A stretch of 64,000 nucleotides of DNA, taken from positions 1 through 64,000 of the forward strand of contig CAYRRZ010000002.1 in NCBI GenBank assembly GCA_964426815.1, in the 5' to 3' direction. Shown one piece after another: positions 7,810-16,017 of the stretch (the stretch's first letter is position 1; the number at the start of each line of letters is the position of its first letter). The notes beneath the pieces were generated by a model that was not told the DNA's origin, ran no database searches, and saw only the letters and a program-made list of their open reading frames with translations. The position numbers were made by a program, and so were the translations under genes. This stretch comes from JADZEJ01 sp964426815. GTDB taxonomy: Bacteria > Patescibacteriota > Patescibacteriia > 2-12-FULL-60-25.

Positions 7810-8402
7810 ATGTCTTTCACCCAAAGCCAAGCCCGCGAGATCCAAGAATCGCTCTCACAAATCGGTATTTCAAAAGCCGAACAAACTGCCTACTTGGCTC
7901 TGCTTGGCATGGGAGTAACAACCGCGACACCTTTAGCCCAAGCCCTTTCTATCCCGCTCACCACAGCTCAATCGCTCTTAAAACGCTTAGCAGACATCGG
8001 CGTCGTGCATGTCACCAAAAGAAAATCCCGCTCAGTATACGAAGCAAAAGATCCGCAAATTTTAAAAGGATTGCTTGAACAACGTCTGCAAGAAGTAGTA
8101 AATGTCATCCCACTCCTCAAAAGTCTCCGAGCGGATCCGGTCAGCGGCGCACGTATCCGTATATATACCCGCGAAAGAGTCAGCGATATTTTTAAACAAG
8201 CCTTGCTCTCAAAAGAGAAAANNNNNNNNNNNNNNNNNNNNNNNNNNNNNNNNNNNNNNNNNNNNNNNNNNNNNNNNNNNNNNNNNNNNNNNNNNNNNNN
8301 NNNNNNNNNNNNNNNNNNNNNCAAAGCGCTTCTTTTGTCACATTGTTCAAACAACTCTTCGACATACTCTGGAGCGTGAGTAGAAAAATGGAAACCTTAT
8401 AA
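7810..8402 (+). CDS. TrmB-family transcriptional regulator (interrupted by gap)
   Basis: The N-terminal part (about 137 residues before the gap) has a TrmB winged helix: ISKAEQTAYLALLGMG, then TPLAQALSIPLTTAQSLLKRLADIGVV as the recognition helix, followed by the DPQILKGLLEQRLQ linker helix. The last 26 codons after the gap (8322-8402, ending KQLFDILWSVSRKMETL) look like the usual C-terminal helix of small CPR TrmB proteins, but they are in a different frame relative to the 100-N spacer, so the true gap is not 100 bases. The ATG is at the edge of the palindromic operator. Likely target is itself and possibly neighbours. Confidence 0.75.
8222..8321. other. Scaffold gap (100 N) inside the TrmB gene
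   Basis: A run of exactly 100 N. Reading frames on the two sides agree with one TrmB protein only if the missing length is not 100 bases. Confidence 0.95.
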
Positions 8403-8442
8403 ACTTGCAAAATCCTTAAAAAACCTCTATACAATAGCTATT

Positions 8443-8829
8443 ATGAATTTTCGCAACAAATATCTTGTTATCACGGTTCGGACACTCTTAGGCCTCATGT
8501 TCGTCATGAGCGGTATTGGTGGTTTGATGAGCGGCAGCTCGCTCGAAAATGTTCCAGCTCCCATGATCCCAGTCATGAAAGTCTTATTCGAGACAGGTCT
8601 CTTTCAAATGATTAAGGTCACCGAAATTGTTGCCGGCTTGATGCTCGTGACAGGTTTCTTGCCAGCCTTGGCAGCCATTTTTCTCGCGCCAATCTGTATC
8701 GGCGTCATTGTCTTTAATGCTCGCATGTCACCACAATTCCTTCCAGTGGGAATCATCGTGAGCCTTGCAACTTCCTATCTCGGCTACGCTTACTGGGACA
8801 AATACAAAGCATTGTTTGAACGCAAATAA
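8443..8829 (+). CDS. DoxX-like membrane protein
   Basis: A 128-residue protein with four predicted helices (about 9-28, 50-73, 75-95 and 99-118) and the DoxX-like pattern RTLLGLMFVMSGIGGLM near the start and TEIVAGLMLVTGFLPALAA in the middle. DoxX relatives act in redox chemistry of the membrane or are uncharacterised; no cofactor site is visible. The leaderless box TACAAT (8430-8435) lies seven bases before the ATG. A second, different DoxX protein is encoded at 20391-20915. Confidence 0.75.
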   Translation: MNFRNKYLVITVRTLLGLMFVMSGIGGLMSGSSLENVPAPMIPVMKVLFETGLFQMIKVTEIVAGLMLVTGFLPALAAIFLAPICIGVIVFNARMSPQFLPVGIIVSLATSYLGYAYWDKYKALFERK

Positions 8830-8863
8830 ACAATATACGTAATACATGTCTTCTTCGCGAAAG

Positions 8864-8949
8864 CGGGGATCGGGCTTTCAATCCCGATTCACTTTTTCAA
8901 GGGAATGACAAATGACAAACGCCCCGCTCGACGGGGCGTTTGTCATTTG
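8864..8949. terminator. Terminator-like hairpin followed by an 18-bp perfect stem
   Basis: ATCGGG/CCCGAT (8869-8874, 8883-8888) precedes a short T-run. Immediately after, 8909-8926 and 8932-8949 form an 18-bp perfect stem with a five-base loop and no T-run. The second may be a bidirectional stop or a processing site. Confidence 0.6.
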
Positions 8950-8985
8950 GTCTGATTCCAGTTACGCTTGCATCTATTCAATTCT

Positions 8986-9837
8986 ATGCCCGGCGAAGGT
9001 CTCAGCAATATTCATATCGATGGCGAAAAACTCCTTGTGCTTGAGGATGTATTAGGCATGGAAAAAGCAAAAGCACTCGCCAATGAGCAAAAAGTAAAAG
9101 CTTTTGGTTTGCTCGCGGGACTCTTGAATCGTCCAAAGCCAGAAGATATTGATATTGTGTATGAAGAAAAGCGCTTCGATGCGTTTTGGCATGTTTTGGG
9201 TCATTCCCGATTTGAGTACAAACGACGCAAAACCTATCGTGTCCCGGTTGAAAGCATGGTGAAAGAAATCGAAATCCTGCAAACCAGTTTCAATGTGAGC
9301 TCTCATGCGAGTTTTGAAATCGAAGGCATCGAGCGCTGCACCGAACAATATCGCGAAGAGCTCATTATCGATGCGCAAACAGGGGAGAATGGCGATTTTT
9401 CAAGATACCTTTCTCGTCCAAGTCATCAAGTTTCTTCAACGGATGAAATCACCCAAGACGGCACACCTATCGTTGCCCTTGAGGCCAAACCCGCTTTTTT
9501 AATTCGAAAAGTGGTAAACAATCTCATTAAGCCATTTCAAGCAGACCATATTTTAGATGAACAAATTGGGATCACCGAACTCGCCCTCTATTTTATCCCA
9601 ATTTATACCTTTGAATTCCACTGGAAAACCAAGGATAAACGCATCACCATTTCATACGATGGAACCACGGGCGAATTGCGTCCTCAAGCCAATAAAATTA
9701 CCGATCGACTCCGCAAATCATTCACCAATGACGAAATCTTCGAATTTGGAAAAGAGGTAGCCAATTTTGTCCCAGGCGGTGGCCTTGCCATGATGGTTGG
9801 AAAAAAAGCGATTGAGCTCACCAAGAAAGAAAAATGA
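8986..9837 (+). CDS. Conserved protein of unknown function
   Basis: About 283 residues, no signal peptide or clear membrane helix. I do not recognise the family. Visible features are a charged N-terminal half with RPKPEDIDIVYEEKRFDAFWHVLGHSRF (about 46-73) and repeated beta-rich segments (KTYRVPVESMV, YFIPIYTFEFHW), a lysine-rich ISYDGTTGEL strand, and a short hydrophobic FVPGGGLAMMVGKKA stretch near the end. The ATG at 8986 is favoured by the recurrent TCT-ATG context; an alternative start six codons upstream has no support. A terminator follows directly. Confidence 0.6.
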   Translation: MPGEGLSNIHIDGEKLLVLEDVLGMEKAKALANEQKVKAFGLLAGLLNRPKPEDIDIVYEEKRFDAFWHVLGHSRFEYKRRKTYRVPVESMVKEIEILQTSFNVSSHASFEIEGIERCTEQYREELIIDAQTGENGDFSRYLSRPSHQVSSTDEITQDGTPIVALEAKPAFLIRKVVNNLIKPFQADHILDEQIGITELALYFIPIYTFEFHWKTKDKRITISYDGTTGELRPQANKITDRLRKSFTNDEIFEFGKEVANFVPGGGLAMMVGKKAIELTKKEK

Positions 9838-9860
9838 TGCCTACAGGCATCATTTTTTGT
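9835..9860 (+). terminator. Intrinsic terminator of the 8986-9837 gene
   Basis: AATGATGCC and GGCATCATT pair around TACA and lead into TTTTTTGTAAGG. The T-run ends in GT, as in the GC-rich units, and the next promoter begins 13 bases later. Confidence 0.8.
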
Positions 9861-9872
9861 AAGGTCAGGGGG

Positions 9873-9901
9873 TTGACAAAAAACCAAGTTTCGCCTATAC
9901 A
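9873..9901 (+). promoter_or_regulatory. Consensus sigma-70-type promoter of the glycosidase gene
   Basis: TTGACA (9873-9878), 17 bases, TATACA (9896-9901). The 47-base leader folds a CCAAGC/GCTTGG stem (9910-9915, 9921-9926) and carries GGAGAAG before the ATG at 9949. Confidence 0.85.
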
Positions 9902-9948
9902 AAAAGCGTCCAAGCGTAGGGCTTGGGTAGTACCGGAGAAGAACAGAC

Positions 9949-11022
9949 ATGTCCTTTTTCACTCGAGATAAATACGAACAAGCGGGAGCCATTATCCATG
10001 CCTGCCTCCAGGAGCAGGGAGTCTGGGCCGACCCTTCGCGCTACCGGCATCAGTGCTGGACGCGTGACATGGGTATGGCTGTGGCACCCCTGCTTCACGA
10101 AACCGGTAATTCCGAGGTGGTCAAACGCCACCTCGAGAACCTCTTCAGGCAACAGCGCCCCAATGGGCAGGTGCCGATTCTCTTCCTTGACGATGAGGAG
10201 GCCTGGGTCGCCGACAAAGAAGCGAAGAGCAAGAAACAGGGACGTCCGTCCTTCATGCTTGAGCGTTATCGCGCCGGCGAGCTGTGGAACTTGACTCCGG
10301 GTACAAAAGACTCGGAGATCATCAGCCTGGTGGCCATGTATGAGTACGCCAAGGCGACTCGTGACACCAAGTTCCTCAGCGATCATCGCGAACACCTGAA
10401 CAAGGCTGAGGCCTATATCAGGTCCAATCTGATGGTCGATGGCCTGACCCGTGGCGCGGACTGGCGCGACACCATGGAAAAGGTGCTGGCCAACAAGCCA
10501 CTCCTGACCAATAACTGCCTGCTCTATCGGGCCTATATGGCGATGGGCGAGTGCAGCAAGGCTGAAGAGCTACGCCAGGCGATCCGCGCTCAACTGATGC
10601 AGAACGGTCGCTTCATCGACTATCCGGGCGAAAAGCGCTTCGATCCGCTTGGGGGAGCCTTCGCCGTACTCTTCGGCGTCGCTGGCCCTGACGACTATCG
10701 CGGCTTGATCGAGTCCTTCAAGTCGGTGGACTCGCCCTGCGGCGTCACCATCAAGTGCCGTCACAACCCGCTCGACGAACGCGAAAGGCGCATCATTGAG
10801 CGCACAGATGGGGTCGTGGTCTGGCCCTTCGTGGTCGGATTCACCGTGATGGCTTTGGCGAAGATGGGCGCGCTCGAGTTCGCGCATCAGCAATTCGCCA
10901 AACTCGAAAACCACGACGGCTTCCGTGAGTGGTATGACCCCAGGAATGGCGATGGCTGCGGTGCCGACAAGCAACTGTGGAGCGCAACGCTCTATCAGCG
11001 CGCCGTGAAGGCACTCAGCTAA
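9949..11022 (+). CDS. Six-hairpin (alpha/alpha)6 glycosidase-like protein
   Basis: A 357-residue all-helical protein. YRHQCWTRDMGMAVAPLLHETGN (about 27-49), RQQRPNGQVPILF (about 67-79), the acidic GADWRDTMEK (about 164-173) and the late DPLGGAFAVLFGVA and DGVVVWPFVVGFTVMALAKMG resemble the (alpha/alpha)6 barrel of amylo-alpha-1,6-glucosidase and GH100/invertase-type enzymes, where paired acidic residues act on sugars. The substrate is not inferable and no signal peptide is present, so the protein is probably cytosolic. It is a GC-rich single-gene unit with consensus promoter, GGAGAAG ribosome site and its own strong terminator. Confidence 0.65.
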   Translation: MSFFTRDKYEQAGAIIHACLQEQGVWADPSRYRHQCWTRDMGMAVAPLLHETGNSEVVKRHLENLFRQQRPNGQVPILFLDDEEAWVADKEAKSKKQGRPSFMLERYRAGELWNLTPGTKDSEIISLVAMYEYAKATRDTKFLSDHREHLNKAEAYIRSNLMVDGLTRGADWRDTMEKVLANKPLLTNNCLLYRAYMAMGECSKAEELRQAIRAQLMQNGRFIDYPGEKRFDPLGGAFAVLFGVAGPDDYRGLIESFKSVDSPCGVTIKCRHNPLDERERRIIERTDGVVVWPFVVGFTVMALAKMGALEFAHQQFAKLENHDGFREWYDPRNGDGCGADKQLWSATLYQRAVKALS

Positions 11023-11041
11023 ACCAAGTCCGTTTACCCTC

Positions 11042-11069
11042 GGCGTGTCCCTCAGGACACGCCTTTTTT
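11042..11069 (+). terminator. Strong terminator of the glycosidase unit
   Basis: GGCGTGTCC and GGACACGCC pair around CTCA and end in TTTTTTGTTGC. Confidence 0.9.
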
Positions 11070-11088
11070 GTTGCAAAACCCCCATTCC

Positions 11089-11117
11089 TTGACAGAAGGC
11101 AAAAAATCCGCTATTTT
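11089..11117 (+). promoter_or_regulatory. Promoter of the zinc-ribbon gene
   Basis: TTGACA (11089-11094), 17 bases, TATTTT (11112-11117). The ATG at 11131 lies 13 bases after the -10 box, so the transcript should be leaderless or nearly so. Confidence 0.8.
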
Positions 11118-11130
11118 AGACAAATTCTCT

Positions 11131-11727
11131 ATGAACTATCCACCGCGGTCTGACCGCTCAAATAGCTGGAAAAAGCCAAGTCGTTTTGGCGGTCCAAGCT
11201 CATATAATAAAGGCGGTTTTGACCGAAATGCAGATCGTCCAATGTTTAAGGCTGTCTGTAGCGACTGCGGATCGCGTTGCGAAGTCCCATTCAAGCCAAA
11301 TGGCAAAAAGCCTGTCCTCTGCAGCAATTGCTTCAAGAAGGATGACAATGGCCCATCAGCCTCATTTGATAAGCGCATGGAACGTCCTCGTTTTGAAGAC
11401 TCCCGTGGCGGCCAAAATCGTGGCCCTCGCAGCTTCGGTGATGAAAAGGAAAGCTTTGAAGTCGACTGTGATGATTGCGGCGTCCGCACCACGGTTCCAT
11501 TCAAACCAAATGGCAAAAAGCTCGTCTTCTGCCGTGACTGTTTCAACAAAGAAGAAAACGGCGCCGGAGGCTCCTCCGAACGTCCAGCCAAGGCCGAACG
11601 TCGCCCAAGTGGCAATGACTTCCAAGTCTTAGACCAATTGCGTGCCATCAACCTCAAACTCGACACCTTGATGAAGCTCGCAAACAAGCAAGCTCCACCA
11701 GACGAATTCGACACGGTTCTCGAATAA
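11131..11727 (+). CDS. Protein with two zinc-ribbon repeats
   Basis: A 198-residue basic protein. Two near-identical CxxCG...VPFKPNGKKxVxCxxCF zinc ribbons lie at about 43-68 and 111-136, separated by a Gly/Arg/Asp-rich spacer, with a disordered basic N-terminus and a helical C-terminus (FQVLDQLRAINLKLDTLMKL). This CxxC-CxxC ribbon (zf_trcl-like) recurs in CPR genomes; nucleic-acid binding is likely but the role is unknown. The leaderless ATG is set by the promoter box 13 bases upstream. It ends in a complex bidirectional terminator shared with the convergent Gre-factor gene. Confidence 0.75.
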   Translation: MNYPPRSDRSNSWKKPSRFGGPSSYNKGGFDRNADRPMFKAVCSDCGSRCEVPFKPNGKKPVLCSNCFKKDDNGPSASFDKRMERPRFEDSRGGQNRGPRSFGDEKESFEVDCDDCGVRTTVPFKPNGKKLVFCRDCFNKEENGAGGSSERPAKAERRPSGNDFQVLDQLRAINLKLDTLMKLANKQAPPDEFDTVLE

Positions 11728-11728
11728 A

Positions 11729-11771
11729 AAAATCCCCCAAAGCTCAACCGAGCGACGGGGGATTTTTTTAT
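11729..11771. terminator. Cruciform-type bidirectional terminator, copy 1
   Basis: AATCCCCC and GGGGGATT pair around an inner GCTC/GAGC stem, with A-run and T-run on the two sides. A nearly identical copy follows typA at 29027-29059. Confidence 0.85.
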
Positions 11772-12277
11772 TCAACTTTCAAAATTTCATACTCCACCGT
11801 CTGTTCTGGAGCCTCAACCTTCACCATGTCACCAACGCTTGCATCCAATAAAGCTCGTCCAAGCGGGGATTGATGCGAGATTCGACCATAGGTTGGATTC
11901 GACTCCTGTGGTCCCACGATCGCATATTCTTTCTCTTTTCCATTGACGCGTACCGTCACCAAAGATCCAATCTGAACCCGACCCGTACTTGAAGCACCTT
12001 GCTGGATCTCAACCACATTCTTTACGCGTTGTTTTAAGGTAAAGATACGCCCCTCAATTCTGCCCAATCTGGCCTTAGCATCGGTATATTCGGCATTTTC
12101 AGACAAATCACCCTTTGCCAAAGCAGCACTCAAATCCTCAATGGTTTGCGGCTTTTGTCTTTTTTCCAAGTCTTCAATTTGTTCATGTAAACGCCGAATC
12201 CCATCGCGCGTTAAATACACGACGGCTTCAGGCTCATGAATCTTGAGAAGTTGGGAGCGACGCTTTGGAACTTGCAT
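11768..12277 (-). CDS. GreA/GreB-family transcription elongation factor
   Basis: About 169 residues. The N-terminal coiled coil (about 20-85) includes LAKGDLSENAEYTDAKARLGRIEGRI, where the acidic DLSENAEY tip rescues stalled RNA polymerase by stimulating transcript cleavage; the C-terminal FKBP-like domain carries RVQIGSLVTVRVNGKEKEYAIVGPQE and ISHQSPLGRALL. The ATG at 12277 is nine bases from TATAGA and fits the leaderless pattern; an ATG three codons earlier is less likely. It has an added basic N-terminal segment (QVPKRRSQLLKIHEPEAVVYL) reminiscent of GreB. A second, more typical greA is at 45572-46036. Confidence 0.85.
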   Translation of the reverse strand: MQVPKRRSQLLKIHEPEAVVYLTRDGIRRLHEQIEDLEKRQKPQTIEDLSAALAKGDLSENAEYTDAKARLGRIEGRIFTLKQRVKNVVEIQQGASSTGRVQIGSLVTVRVNGKEKEYAIVGPQESNPTYGRISHQSPLGRALLDASVGDMVKVEAPEQTVEYEILKVE

Positions 12278-12301
12278 ATGAGCCATTCTATACCACGATG
12301 C

Positions 12302-12307
12302 TATACT
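12302..12307 (+). promoter_or_regulatory. Leaderless -10 box of the lipoprotein gene
   Basis: TATACT lies 12 bases before the ATG at 12320. It sits back to back with the minus-strand TATAGA box of the Gre-factor gene, forming a compact divergent promoter. Confidence 0.7.
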
Positions 12308-12319
12308 GCGTTCAATTGT

Positions 12320-12886
12320 ATGAAATTATCCTCCTCCCGCTCTCTATCTCTTGGCCTTTTAGCCACAAGTCTATTTTTAACTGGTTGCGGCGAAGCTCGC
12401 CCAGTAAAACCAGATCAAACGACGGGAAAACCTCAGCCTCAAGCAAAAAATGAACAACCAGCCGAAGCTTGCGCTCTCTTTACCCAAGCCATGGCAACCG
12501 ATGTATTAGACGAAGCGGTACCTCCGTCAGAATCAAAAACCATGCATAGCGACGAATTCGGCTCTACCGTCACCAGTTGCAGCTATACAACCTCATCCAC
12601 CGATCCAAAAAAGATCCGCACCGTAACACTCCTTATCAGATACGCAAAAGACGAAGCGGAATCAAAAACGGTTTTTGAAGGCGCAAAGGCCCAATCAAAA
12701 GATCTTTCAAGCGTAGACCCAGAAGTAATGGCAAATATCGGAGATGAAGCGTATTGGACCGGCGGTACACTTAATCAATTGAATATTCGAATGGGAAATG
12801 GTTGGTTCATTATTAGCAGTTATCTCCGTGGTGGTGATCAAAAAGCGATGGCGCAAAATATCGCGAAGCAGCTGTTTACAAAATAA
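12320..12886 (+). CDS. Lipoprotein of unknown function
   Basis: A 188-residue lipoprotein. The signal peptide SLSLGLLATSLFLTGCG ends in a lipobox with Cys20 as the lipidation site, followed by a proline/glutamine-rich linker (26-45). The mature domain has two further cysteines (about 50 and 91) and beta-rich segments resembling DUF3558-type lipoproteins (ALFTQAMATDVLDEAV, then SCSYT). No enzymatic motif is seen. ATG at 12320 is set by the leaderless box; the msrB gene follows 17 bases downstream. Confidence 0.75.
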   Translation: MKLSSSRSLSLGLLATSLFLTGCGEARPVKPDQTTGKPQPQAKNEQPAEACALFTQAMATDVLDEAVPPSESKTMHSDEFGSTVTSCSYTTSSTDPKKIRTVTLLIRYAKDEAESKTVFEGAKAQSKDLSSVDPEVMANIGDEAYWTGGTLNQLNIRMGNGWFIISSYLRGGDQKAMAQNIAKQLFTK

Positions 12887-12903
12887 TCTCAAAATTCACC
12901 CAT

Positions 12904-13314
12904 ATGTCCGAACCGATTAAAACCGAAGCTGATTGGAAAGCGATTCTGACACCTGAGCAATATCATGTATTGCGTGAAAAAGGCACAGAACCAGCCTGGA
13001 CAGGGGAATATGATCACTCTTTTGAACAGGGCACCTATCGCTGCGCTGCCTGTGGCAATGAGTTGTTCTCATCTGTGAACAAATATGACAGCGGCTGTGG
13101 TTGGCCCGCATTTTGGAGTTCGATTGATCCAAACAAAGTAACCCTGCATGATGATTCTTCCTTTGGCATGCAACGGATCGAAGTTCGATGCGCAAAATGC
13201 AATTCACATCTTGGACATGTCTTTGAAGATGGACCAGCTGAACATGGCGGTAAGCGCTTTTGTATCAATTCCATTGCCTTGAATCTCGACAAGGAAGAAA
13301 AAAACCAAAAATAA
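12904..13314 (+). CDS. msrB: Peptide-methionine (R)-S-oxide reductase
   Basis: A 136-residue MsrB, which reduces methionine-R-sulfoxide in proteins with thioredoxin as donor. The zinc-binding cysteines C47, C50, C96 and C99, the substrate motif GCGWPAFW (64-71), and the catalytic C120 in RFCINS are all present; HLGHVFEDGP (102-111) is the usual active-site loop. Full length for the family with no signal peptide, so cytosolic repair is expected. It lies between a lipoprotein and a deacetylase gene, both short-spaced, suggesting cotranscription. Confidence 0.95.
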   Translation: MSEPIKTEADWKAILTPEQYHVLREKGTEPAWTGEYDHSFEQGTYRCAACGNELFSSVNKYDSGCGWPAFWSSIDPNKVTLHDDSSFGMQRIEVRCAKCNSHLGHVFEDGPAEHGGKRFCINSIALNLDKEEKNQK

Positions 13315-13315
13315 C

Positions 13316-14461
13316 ATGAATCGTTCAGAGTGGAGCATTATTTTAACCGCAGTAACCGTCATTCTTGGTTCAAGCGGTTATGCTTTGTATAGCCACAAAC
13401 AAATTCCATTGGGGCAACAACCCGGAATCCAACTTCCACCAAAAGTCGCCACCACCACGCCAACAGCACCAGAGACAAAAGACGAACACGATCCAGACAA
13501 TGGAGGAACGATCACGGATTCGATTACCGCAGCTGGACAAGTAAAACCTCCCATTAAAACCGGTGAAAAACCACCTCAATTTGTCTTGCTTGCTTTTGAT
13601 GGATCAAAGTCGCTCGACATGTGGCAGCAAACAAGAGAATTTGCCAAAAAACTCACCGATGAAGGCAAGCCATTGAAATTTACCTATTTCATTTCTGGTG
13701 TCTATTTTATTACTCCAGAAACCAAAGACACCTATCTACCGCCGCATCATACAACGGGCACTTCAGCCATTGGATATGGCGTTTCAAAAACAGACATCAA
13801 TAACCGAATTAAAACCATTAACCTCACCATCGCTGATGGAAATGAAATCGGCTCGCATGCCAATGGCCATTTTAACGGCGCCTCATGGACAAAAACCGAT
13901 TGGGAGAGTGAATTGACCCAGTTCGCTCGTTTAACCAAAGACGCTGGCGATTTACAGCTTCCAATTACCGGATACAGTGGCTTTCGCGCCCCAGAACTCG
14001 GTCGTTCAGATGCGATGGATACGGTCTTAAAACAACTCGGTTATCGCTATGATGCAAGCCGTGTTGGTAAACCAGAGGCTTGGCCAGGAAAATTACCAAA
14101 TGGGTTATGGAGCATCCCACTCGCAAAAATTCCATTCGCAACATCGACCAGCGGAATTTTATCGATGGACTATAATTTTTATCTCAAACAGTCAAAAGCA
14201 AAAGACACGGCAAAAAAAGGAACGCCTGAATGGCAACGCTTTCATGATGAAATGTTAATTTCATATCAAAATTATTTTGACAAGAACTACAATGGATCGC
14301 GGGCGCCGGTCTCAATTGGACATCATTTTTCTTTATGGAATGATGGCGTGTACTGGGAAGTCATGAAAGAATTTGCCGAACAAAATTGCGGCAAACCAGA
14401 CGTACACTGCGTGACCTTTACCGATCTTGTTACCTGGCTTGAGTCGCAGCCAAAACAATAG
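13316..14461 (+). CDS. Membrane-anchored polysaccharide deacetylase-like protein
   Basis: A 381-residue protein starting one base after the msrB stop. A single N-terminal helix (about 7-24) anchors it, followed by a Pro/Thr-rich linker (36-80). The domain from FVLLAFDGSKS (about 88) through FTYFISGVYFI, GNEIGSHANGHFNGASWT (about 177-194) and GYSGFRAPELGRSDA is a NodB-type polysaccharide deacetylase: an Asp in LAFDG and two His in GSHANGH supply the metal triad. A late IGHHFSLWNDGVYWE gives a further His. Likely acts on cell-surface glycans. Its end overlaps the convergent flavoprotein gene by 32 bases. Confidence 0.8.
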   Translation: MNRSEWSIILTAVTVILGSSGYALYSHKQIPLGQQPGIQLPPKVATTTPTAPETKDEHDPDNGGTITDSITAAGQVKPPIKTGEKPPQFVLLAFDGSKSLDMWQQTREFAKKLTDEGKPLKFTYFISGVYFITPETKDTYLPPHHTTGTSAIGYGVSKTDINNRIKTINLTIADGNEIGSHANGHFNGASWTKTDWESELTQFARLTKDAGDLQLPITGYSGFRAPELGRSDAMDTVLKQLGYRYDASRVGKPEAWPGKLPNGLWSIPLAKIPFATSTSGILSMDYNFYLKQSKAKDTAKKGTPEWQRFHDEMLISYQNYFDKNYNGSRAPVSIGHHFSLWNDGVYWEVMKEFAEQNCGKPDVHCVTFTDLVTWLESQPKQ

Positions 14462-15545
14462 CTTCGCCGGCAAGTTTACCCGTTGCCCAACTTGCTTGGA
14501 GATTAAAACCGCCGGTAAATCCATCAATATCCAAAATTTCACCGGCAAAATACAAACCAGGAACAAGGGTTGACTCCATGGTTTTTGGATCAACATCCTT
14601 GGTATCAACTCCGCCTGCGGTGACAAATTCATCTCCAGCAACGCGGGAGATGGCCGTAAGCGGCATCTGCTGCAACCAATGCACCATTTTTTGCGTCTGT
14701 TCTTTTGAAAGATCGGCCGCATTTTGATCAGCATTAATCCGATTTTCGCTCAAACACACTTCGGCAATCGAACGGGGGAGNNNNNNNNNNNNNNNNNNNN
14801 NNNNNNNNNNNNNNNNNNNNNNNNNNNNNNNNNNNNNNNNNNNNNNNNNNNNNNNNNNNNNNNNNNNNNNNNNNNNNNNNTCGCCACAGCTAATCGTCGC
14901 TTTCTTTGCCGAAACACCAGCCAATGTCTTTGGCCATTGCTCAGCCACGATAAAGGCACTCAAACTTGGAGCCAAAGGAGTGATCGTATGACCAAGCTGT
15001 TCTGCAAAGGTATAGCCATCTCCGGTAGAACCCGTTTGGCGATAGGCCTGACCACCTGTCGTTAACACCACGCAATCAACCTGAAGCGCCGGTCTGTCCT
15101 TCAAAGACAAAATAAACATGCCTTCCTTTTTTTGAAGCGAGGTAACTTGATGACCTAATAATATGTGCGCCTTGGCTTGAGAAAAAAGACGCTTGAATAC
15201 ACCAACCACATCCGCGCCATCATCACTCACCGGAAACACGCGTAAATCCTGTTCAACTTTTAAAGGCACCCCATGCCCTTCAAACCAATCACGTACGGCC
15301 AAAGGCGGAAAATGATACATCGCCTTTTGTAAAAACTTTTGACCACGCGGGTAACGCAATAATAATTGGCGCACTTCGGTTAAACCCGTGGTTACATTGC
15401 AACGACCACCGCCAGAAATTAACACTTTTTTACCCAATTCTGGATTTTTTTCAAGCAAAAAAATCTCGGCTTCAATCCCAGATTCAGCCAAGGTCGCGGC
15501 ACACATCAATCCTGCCGCACCACCTCCCACAATCGCAATACGCAT
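14430..15545 (-). CDS. BaiN/HI0933-type FAD-dependent oxidoreductase (gap inside)
   Basis: A flavoprotein of the HI0933 family with IVGGGAAGLMCAATLAESG (4-22) as the FAD dinucleotide fold, KKVLISGGGRCNVTT (about 39-53) as the family signature, and the C-terminal GLYFAGEILDIDGFTGGFNLQASWATGKLAGEAI FAD-contact region. A 100-N gap removes part of the substrate domain. The reaction in vivo is unknown; relatives reduce enoyl bonds or act on unidentified substrates. ATG follows TATAAA by seven bases, a leaderless start. It converges with the deacetylase gene. Confidence 0.85.
   Translation of the reverse strand: MRIAIVGGGAAGLMCAATLAESGIEAEIFLLEKNPELGKKVLISGGGRCNVTTGLTEVRQLLLRYPRGQKFLQKAMYHFPPLAVRDWFEGHGVPLKVEQDLRVFPVSDDGADVVGVFKRLFSQAKAHILLGHQVTSLQKKEGMFILSLKDRPALQVDCVVLTTGGQAYRQTGSTGDGYTFAEQLGHTITPLAPSLSAFIVAEQWPKTLAGVSAKKATISCGXXXXXXXXXXXXXXXXXXXXXXXXXXXXXXXXXXLPRSIAEVCLSENRINADQNAADLSKEQTQKMVHWLQQMPLTAISRVAGDEFVTAGGVDTKDVDPKTMESTLVPGLYFAGEILDIDGFTGGFNLQASWATGKLAGEAIVLAATQAR
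14781..14880. other. Scaffold gap (100 N) inside the BaiN-type gene
   Basis: A run of 100 N. Frames on both sides are open and fit the same family, so the gap probably lies within one gene. Confidence 0.95.
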
Positions 15546-15633
15546 ACCACGCTTTATATCATGTTTTCACTAAAACAAAAGCCCCAACATCACATTCGAC
15601 CAAATCAATCAGAGCCGCTACTATCTGACCAAC

Positions 15634-16011
15634 ATGCCAAAAGCGACACAAAAAACACCTAAAAAAGCGAATCCATTTATCGATTGGCTTTTGCTTGATG
15701 TTTTCTACCATTTGCCAGAAATCAGCGTACGCGCGATGTTCGGTGGGCATGGGATTTACTCAAAAGGCCGTATTTTTGGGATCATTGTCCAAAATAAGCT
15801 CTATCTAAAAGTAGACGCCAGTAATCGGGCAGATTTTGAAAAAGCCGGAAGCAAACCCTTCCAATACACCAAAAACGATGGAACGGGCGTATCGATGAGC
15901 TACTGGCAAATTCCTGACGATGTCCTCGAACATCCAGAGCAAGCCCAAATCTGGGCACAAAAATCGATTCTCGTTCCAACCAAACACACCTCTAAACCAA
16001 GACAATTCTAA
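15634..16011 (+). CDS. TfoX N-terminal domain protein
   Basis: A 125-residue single-domain protein matching the TfoX/Sxy N-terminal domain: ISVRAMFGGHGIYSKGRIFGIIVQNKLYLKVD (about 30-61), then FEKAGSKPFQYTKNDGTGVSMSYWQIPDD. In gamma-proteobacteria Sxy triggers competence genes; free-standing domains elsewhere have no proven function. The start ATG has an N-terminal basic KATQKTPKKA tail. The ABC transporter ATPase gene starts six bases after its stop. Confidence 0.8.
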   Translation: MPKATQKTPKKANPFIDWLLLDVFYHLPEISVRAMFGGHGIYSKGRIFGIIVQNKLYLKVDASNRADFEKAGSKPFQYTKNDGTGVSMSYWQIPDDVLEHPEQAQIWAQKSILVPTKHTSKPRQF

Positions 16012-16017
16012 ACATCT

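Noticed and set aside
7492..8379. Longer TrmB reading frame starting at 7492
   Set aside because: It overlaps the opposite PRPP gene and its promoter; the winged helix begins at 7810 next to the operator, and the post-gap frame is different.
8909..8949. The 18-bp perfect stem as a transposon end
   Set aside because: It is a single palindrome with a five-base loop, with no target duplication or transposase nearby.
10570..11085. Long open frames opposite GC-rich genes, such as 10570-11085
   Set aside because: They are antisense shadows of the glycosidase and other GC-rich genes with no ribosome site or family match.
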